A stretch of DNA of 64,000 bases from Kitasatospora sp. NBC_00240. Its GTDB lineage: Bacteria > Actinomycetota > Actinomycetes > Streptomycetales > Streptomycetaceae. The stretch spans positions 4,030,001 through 4,094,000 of the forward strand of contig NZ_JAPEMU010000001.1 in NCBI RefSeq assembly GCF_026342405.1. Direction: 5' to 3'. Below, in pieces: positions 60,389 through 64,000 of the stretch (positions are counted from its first letter, which is position 1; each line of letters starts with the position of its first letter). Below the pieces are notes generated by a model. It saw nothing but the letters and a program-made list of their open reading frames with translations. It had not been told where the DNA came from and did not search any database. The position numbers and the translations under genes were made by a program.

Positions 60389-63247
60389 TCACTGCAACCG
60401 GCCCAGCGAAGCCCGCAGGCGGCGGGCGTCCCGCAGCCGCTGCTCGTACGTCGCCCCCAGCACCAGCAGCAGCAGGCCCGCGAGGGCCAGCGGCACCCAG
60501 CGCGGCAGCAGGCCGAACACCTGGACCACGGCCGGCGCCAGCTCGTGCACGGCGACCAGAAGCAGCGTCCCCCCGCCCAGCAGCAGCGGGCAGCGCAGCC
60601 GCAGCCGCCCGCCCAGGACGGTCACCACCAGTGCCGCCGCACCCAGCAGCAGCGGCCGCAGCCAGCCCCCGTCCGCCCACACCGCCAGCAGGCTGGGCAG
60701 CAGCCCGAGGCCGAGGCCGGGACCGTAGGCCGTCCAGGACCCGGCCTCGGGGAACCGCCGTCGGTGCAGCACCCCGATCACCAGGGCCGCCACGGCCACG
60801 GTGAGGGTGTACGCCTCCGGCGTGCCCACCCCCGAGAGGGCCAGCCGGATCCAGGAGGAGCCGATCAGCAGCCCGGTCGCGGCGACCGAGGCCGCCCGGC
60901 GCCGATCCGGCCGCAGGGCGACGCCGAGCAACGCGGTGCCGGCCACCGCCAGCGCGAAGGACAGGCGGCCCGGCTCACCGACCGTCAGCAGCAGCGCGAC
61001 GGCACCGAGCAGGTAGCCGGCGCCCTCCACGGCGCGGGACACGACGCCGGCCGTCCGGGCCGCGACGGCGGCGGAGGCGATCGCCACCCCGAGCACGGCC
61101 AGCATCACGGCGGGCAGGTCCAGCCCCGCCGTGGCGGCGACGGCCGCGGCCTCGGCACCCGCCGCCAGGACGGCGCAGGCGGCCGGGACGGCGGCCCGGG
61201 GTGCGGGGACGGCGCCGGCGGACGAGGACGCGGCCGAAGTCACGGACGCGGACGCCCGGACGGTCAACGCGGTCGAGAGCACCACCAGGACGGCGAGGAC
61301 GGCGATGGTCGCCGCGCGGTCGGCCGGCGCCCACAGCAGCGCGAGCACGGCGGCCGTGGCCAGGGCCGTCCGGCCGGCCGGAGCGGCCGGGCGCAGCACC
61401 GCGTACCCCGCCGCCAGCACGGCGAGACCGGCCGCCACCGCGACGGCGGCGCCGTACCCGGCTCCGAGTGTCACCGGCAGCAGGGCCAGGGCGGGCACGC
61501 CCACCAGCGCGGTGGCCGCGCCGAGGAGCCCGACCGGACGGGTGATGGCCGGGGCGGAGCGAGGAAGACCTGAGCCGGCGGTGGCGGCCGCGGCGGCTGG
61601 ACCGGCCGAACCGACCCCGAGCGCGCCCCCGGTGAGGCGCAACGCGGTGAGCGCGGCGAGGACCAGGAGAAGCAGCCAGAGCCCGGCGACCGCGGCCGGC
61701 GCGACGGACCACTCCCAGGAGGGTGACGGGCCGCCCGCCCAGGCCGCCGGGACGTGGCCGAGCGGCGCGAACACGGCGGGCACGATCCCGCCGAGCGACG
61801 CGGTCGAGCTGACCACCAGGGTGAACGCCGCCGCGAGGAACATGCCGAGCGGCAGCGCCGCGCCGGAGGTCCCGGCGGCCGCCGGCCCGGCCTGCGCGCG
61901 GTCCGTCCCCCGGCGCAGCAGGGCGCCCGTCGCGACGGCGAGCAGCGCGGCCGGCAGCGCGTACGCGATCGCGGCCCAGTCCCGGGCGAGCGGCACGGCG
62001 ATCGTTCCGCCGGCCGCCACCAGCAGCGCCGTCCCCGCCAGCGAGGCCGCGAACCTGCGGGCGGCGAGCGGAAGGACGAGGTGACCGGACATCGGCCGGC
62101 GCAGCGTCAGCACCACGGTGAGCGCGGCGAACCCGCCGAGCGGCAGCCAGGCCCAGCCGGTGGTGGCCAGCCGTTCGTCCGCCGCCGCGCCCGTGACTGC
62201 GGGCAGCAGGGCGGCCGAGAGGGAGGCCTGCCCGGCGAGGAAGGCGCCCAGCCCGCCCCACAGGGCGGCGAACAGGCCGGCGGCCGGCAGCAGCGCCGTC
62301 GGGCCGATGGCCTTCTGCGGCGCCCCGCCCGATGCGGCGGGGGCCGGGCCGGCGCCCGCCGGACCGCCGGCGGGGGTCTGCGGGGCTCCGGCCGGCCCGC
62401 CGAGCCCGGCCACCGCCCGCAGCACCGCGTGGTCCACGGCGGCGGTCGCCACCATCGCGGTGGCGACGGCGTTGACCCCGCCCAGCCCGAAGGCCTGGAC
62501 GGCGAGCAGTCCAGGCAGCCGCCCGAGCAGGAACCCCGCGGCGAGCGGCATCCGCAGGCGCAGCGCCCACCCGTACGCGGCCGCGCCCGCGCCGGTCAGC
62601 GCGGTGGCCACCGCCCAGTAGCCGGACGCGTCGGTGCCGCCCAGCCCGGCCAGGTCGGCGGCGCGCGCGGCGAAGAGGTCGAGCAGCACCAGCGCCAGCC
62701 CGACGGCGGCCGAGGTCTCCGCCGTGGCGGACAGGCCCCGGCGCCGCAGCCGCACGGGCAGCGCGAGCGCGCAGCCGGTCAGCACGGCGAGGACGGCGGC
62801 GCGCCCGCCGATCCCCAGGTGGCCCCAGCTGACCACGGTGAAGACCAGCGCGGCGACGGTCACCAGCAGACCGCCGAGCACCAGCAGCACGGTCTGCGCG
62901 GACCGCCCGGACACCTCGGGCCGCCCGGCCACGGGCACCGCCCCGGGCGGGGGCGGCCCCCACGAGGGCACCGGTGGCACCGGGCCACGGGCGCCCTCCG
63001 GCTCGTCCCGGCGGGCTCGGAGCCCGGTCAGCAGGTCGTCCCGCTGCCGGAGCAGCACCAGTCGCTGCGCCTCGACGCCCTGCAGCGCCAGCGTCACCTG
63101 CCAGAGTGCGGCGGCGGCCGGGCCGTCCAGCGGGAGCCGGCACCGGCCGCAGCGGGCGGGCCGCTCGGTCTCGAACGGCGCCCCGCAGTCGGGGCAGGCC
63201 GGGACCTGGCCGGGCGCGGCGGGACCGGTGGGCGGAGTGCTGGTCAT
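60389..63247 (-). CDS. SCO7613-type multispanning membrane protein with N-terminal zinc ribbon
   Basis: 952 residues. The N-terminus has a zinc ribbon CPDC...CGRC (C18, C21, C33, C36), then a helical segment (QVTLALQGVEAQRLVLLRQRDDLL), a proline-rich linker and more than 20 hydrophobic helices to the end (e.g. TVLLVLGGLLVTVAALVF). The C-terminus ATYEQRLRDARRLRASLGRLQ is cytoplasmic and basic. This is the layout of the 'SCO7613 C-terminal domain-containing membrane protein' family of actinomycetes, function unknown. ATG at 63247 is chosen because the zinc ribbon follows closely; no good RBS. Confidence 0.8.
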   Translation of the reverse strand: MTSTPPTGPAAPGQVPACPDCGAPFETERPARCGRCRLPLDGPAAAALWQVTLALQGVEAQRLVLLRQRDDLLTGLRARRDEPEGARGPVPPVPSWGPPPPGAVPVAGRPEVSGRSAQTVLLVLGGLLVTVAALVFTVVSWGHLGIGGRAAVLAVLTGCALALPVRLRRRGLSATAETSAAVGLALVLLDLFAARAADLAGLGGTDASGYWAVATALTGAGAAAYGWALRLRMPLAAGFLLGRLPGLLAVQAFGLGGVNAVATAMVATAAVDHAVLRAVAGLGGPAGAPQTPAGGPAGAGPAPAASGGAPQKAIGPTALLPAAGLFAALWGGLGAFLAGQASLSAALLPAVTGAAADERLATTGWAWLPLGGFAALTVVLTLRRPMSGHLVLPLAARRFAASLAGTALLVAAGGTIAVPLARDWAAIAYALPAALLAVATGALLRRGTDRAQAGPAAAGTSGAALPLGMFLAAAFTLVVSSTASLGGIVPAVFAPLGHVPAAWAGGPSPSWEWSVAPAAVAGLWLLLLVLAALTALRLTGGALGVGSAGPAAAAATAGSGLPRSAPAITRPVGLLGAATALVGVPALALLPVTLGAGYGAAVAVAAGLAVLAAGYAVLRPAAPAGRTALATAAVLALLWAPADRAATIAVLAVLVVLSTALTVRASASVTSAASSSAGAVPAPRAAVPAACAVLAAGAEAAAVAATAGLDLPAVMLAVLGVAIASAAVAARTAGVVSRAVEGAGYLLGAVALLLTVGEPGRLSFALAVAGTALLGVALRPDRRRAASVAATGLLIGSSWIRLALSGVGTPEAYTLTVAVAALVIGVLHRRRFPEAGSWTAYGPGLGLGLLPSLLAVWADGGWLRPLLLGAAALVVTVLGGRLRLRCPLLLGGGTLLLVAVHELAPAVVQVFGLLPRWVPLALAGLLLLVLGATYEQRLRDARRLRASLGRLQ

Positions 63248-63601
63248 GCCCAGAGTGTCCCGGCCGGGCGGGCACCGCACATGAGTACGGGTACTCAATC
63301 CAGGCTCGGGTACGGTCGGGGGGGGCGAAGAACCGGGCGAAGAACCGGACGCCGGCCCGACCGGTCGTGTCAGGACCCTCCATCCGAACGGCCGGGAGTC
63401 ATATCATCGACGCGCCAGGCTCCTTCGGCGGCGTGCGGCCGCCGCGCTGCCCCCATCAGATGATGAAATCTGACGATCCATCAATTATGTTATGGCGCAG
63501 CAACATTGGCATGTTCTACACCAACTCCGCCGAGGCTCGCGAGCTCCCCGCACGCCCCCTGTCGCGCCCCCGCCCGCCACGCCGACCCCTACGCTCCCCT
63601 C
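63248..63601. other. Divergent spacer between the membrane protein and cutA
   Basis: A 354-bp region. The stretch 63450-63520 is AT-rich (with tcaattatgttatggcg) and contains TCAGAT-GATGAA-ATCTGA (63456-63473), a 6-bp inverted repeat. It probably carries promoters for one or both genes. No gene seen. Confidence 0.4.
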
Positions 63602-63925
63602 ATGACGACCCCCGAGTTCATCGTGGCCACCACCACTCACGACGCCGAGGACAAGGCCCGCGCACTGGCCGCCGCCGTGGTCGGCGAACGACTGGCCGCC
63701 TGCGCCCAGGTCTCCACCGTCGCCTCGGTCTACCGCTGGGAGGGCACGCTGCGGACCGACCCCGAATGGCGGATCGACTTCAAGACCCGCGCCGAACTCT
63801 TCGACCCGCTCGCGGCGTTCGTCACCGCCCACCACACCTACGACACCCCGGAGATCATCGCCGTCCCGCTCCTCGCCGGCAGCCCCGACTACCTCGACTG
63901 GGTGCGCACCGAGACGGCCGGCTGA
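63602..63925 (+). CDS. cutA: CutA1 divalent-cation tolerance protein
   Basis: 107 residues, a PII-like trimeric fold. Family motifs: FIVATTTHDAEDKARALA, GERLAACAQV, SVYRWEG, KTRAELF and HHTYDTPEIIAVPL. CutA1 proteins are small, very stable trimers; a role in copper tolerance was proposed in E. coli, but the function elsewhere is unclear. ATG at 63602 has no Shine-Dalgarno and may be leaderless; the frame from 63506 adds 32 non-family residues. Confidence 0.93.
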   Translation: MTTPEFIVATTTHDAEDKARALAAAVVGERLAACAQVSTVASVYRWEGTLRTDPEWRIDFKTRAELFDPLAAFVTAHHTYDTPEIIAVPLLAGSPDYLDWVRTETAG

Positions 63926-64000
63926 GCGGGGAGGCGCGCCACGGGCAGGCCGGGCGGCGGGCACCGCGCGGCAGGGCCCCGGCCGGACCCACATCCACAG
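63926..64000. other. Trailing sequence after cutA
   Basis: 75 bp of very GC-rich DNA with no recognisable gene start; too short to assign. Confidence 0.3.

Overview
The window is chromosomal DNA of a high-GC filamentous actinomycete, most likely family Streptomycetaceae (Streptomyces or Kitasatospora). The evidence is the very high GC with GC-biased third codon positions, GTG/TTG starts, a mycothiol gene (mshB), a 7Fe ferredoxin next to dapC, RsbU/SpoIIE-type phosphatases carrying their own HATPase domain, many lineage-typical small proteins, and a five-gene operon that matches the bldK oligopeptide importer in order and content. I saw no rRNA, tRNA, CRISPR array, integrase or transposase; it reads as core chromosome with one strongly amplified family.

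Layout. 0-5 kb: the end of a cell-wall type gene, a small secreted protein, dapC-fdxA (lysine/DAP pathway and ferredoxin), a GNAT acetyltransferase and a SirB1-like transglutaminase-fold protein, then a repeat-filled spacer. 5.4-9.1 kb: an ABC-2 exporter (ATPase, permease) coupled to a DesK/DesR-type two-component system. 9.2-11.4 kb: a DPP-IV-like S9 peptidase. 11.7-16.1 kb: a small membrane protein, mshB, a DUF6113-type membrane protein and a large proline-rich, membrane-anchored protein with a VanW/peptidoglycan-binding type outer part.

16.5-41.3 kb is the centre of interest: four complete oligopeptide/dipeptide (Opp/Dpp) ABC importers in 25 kb. The first, on the plus strand, is bldKABCDE. 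Facing it on the minus strand are three successive five-gene operons (A 23.1-28.9 kb, B 29.4-35.4 kb, C 35.6-41.3 kb), each in the order lipoprotein - OppB - OppC - OppD - OppF. They share short translational overlaps and a GC-rich stem-loop after the lipoprotein gene, and each is followed by its own hairpin. B and C are the closest pair; their OppF genes contain a tract of about 280 bp that is nearly identical by eye, and both lipoproteins carry the same four extra cysteines. Operon B OppF has gained a low-complexity repeat tail.

42-53 kb: typA with a clear intrinsic terminator, a frameshifted Uma2-type gene, an orphan family-5 solute-binding lipoprotein, two adjacent PAS/GAF/SpoIIE/HATPase phosphatases (probable anti-sigma network outputs), a MutT Nudix hydrolase and a 50-residue SPOR-like protein. 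53.5-64 kb: a DUF4190/septum-formation membrane protein, a SAM methyltransferase, a pyridoxamine-oxidase-fold protein, a secreted DUF3616/phytase-like protein, a split RibD pair (reductase, deaminase) followed by a HAD phosphatase behind a perfect 25-bp palindromic operator, a 952-residue multispanning SCO7613-type membrane protein, and cutA.

The strongest functional theme is extracellular peptide sensing and uptake (bldK plus three paralogues, an orphan binding protein and a peptidase), which in this group of bacteria links to development. Starts, domain limits and identities were judged by eye; no database search was run.
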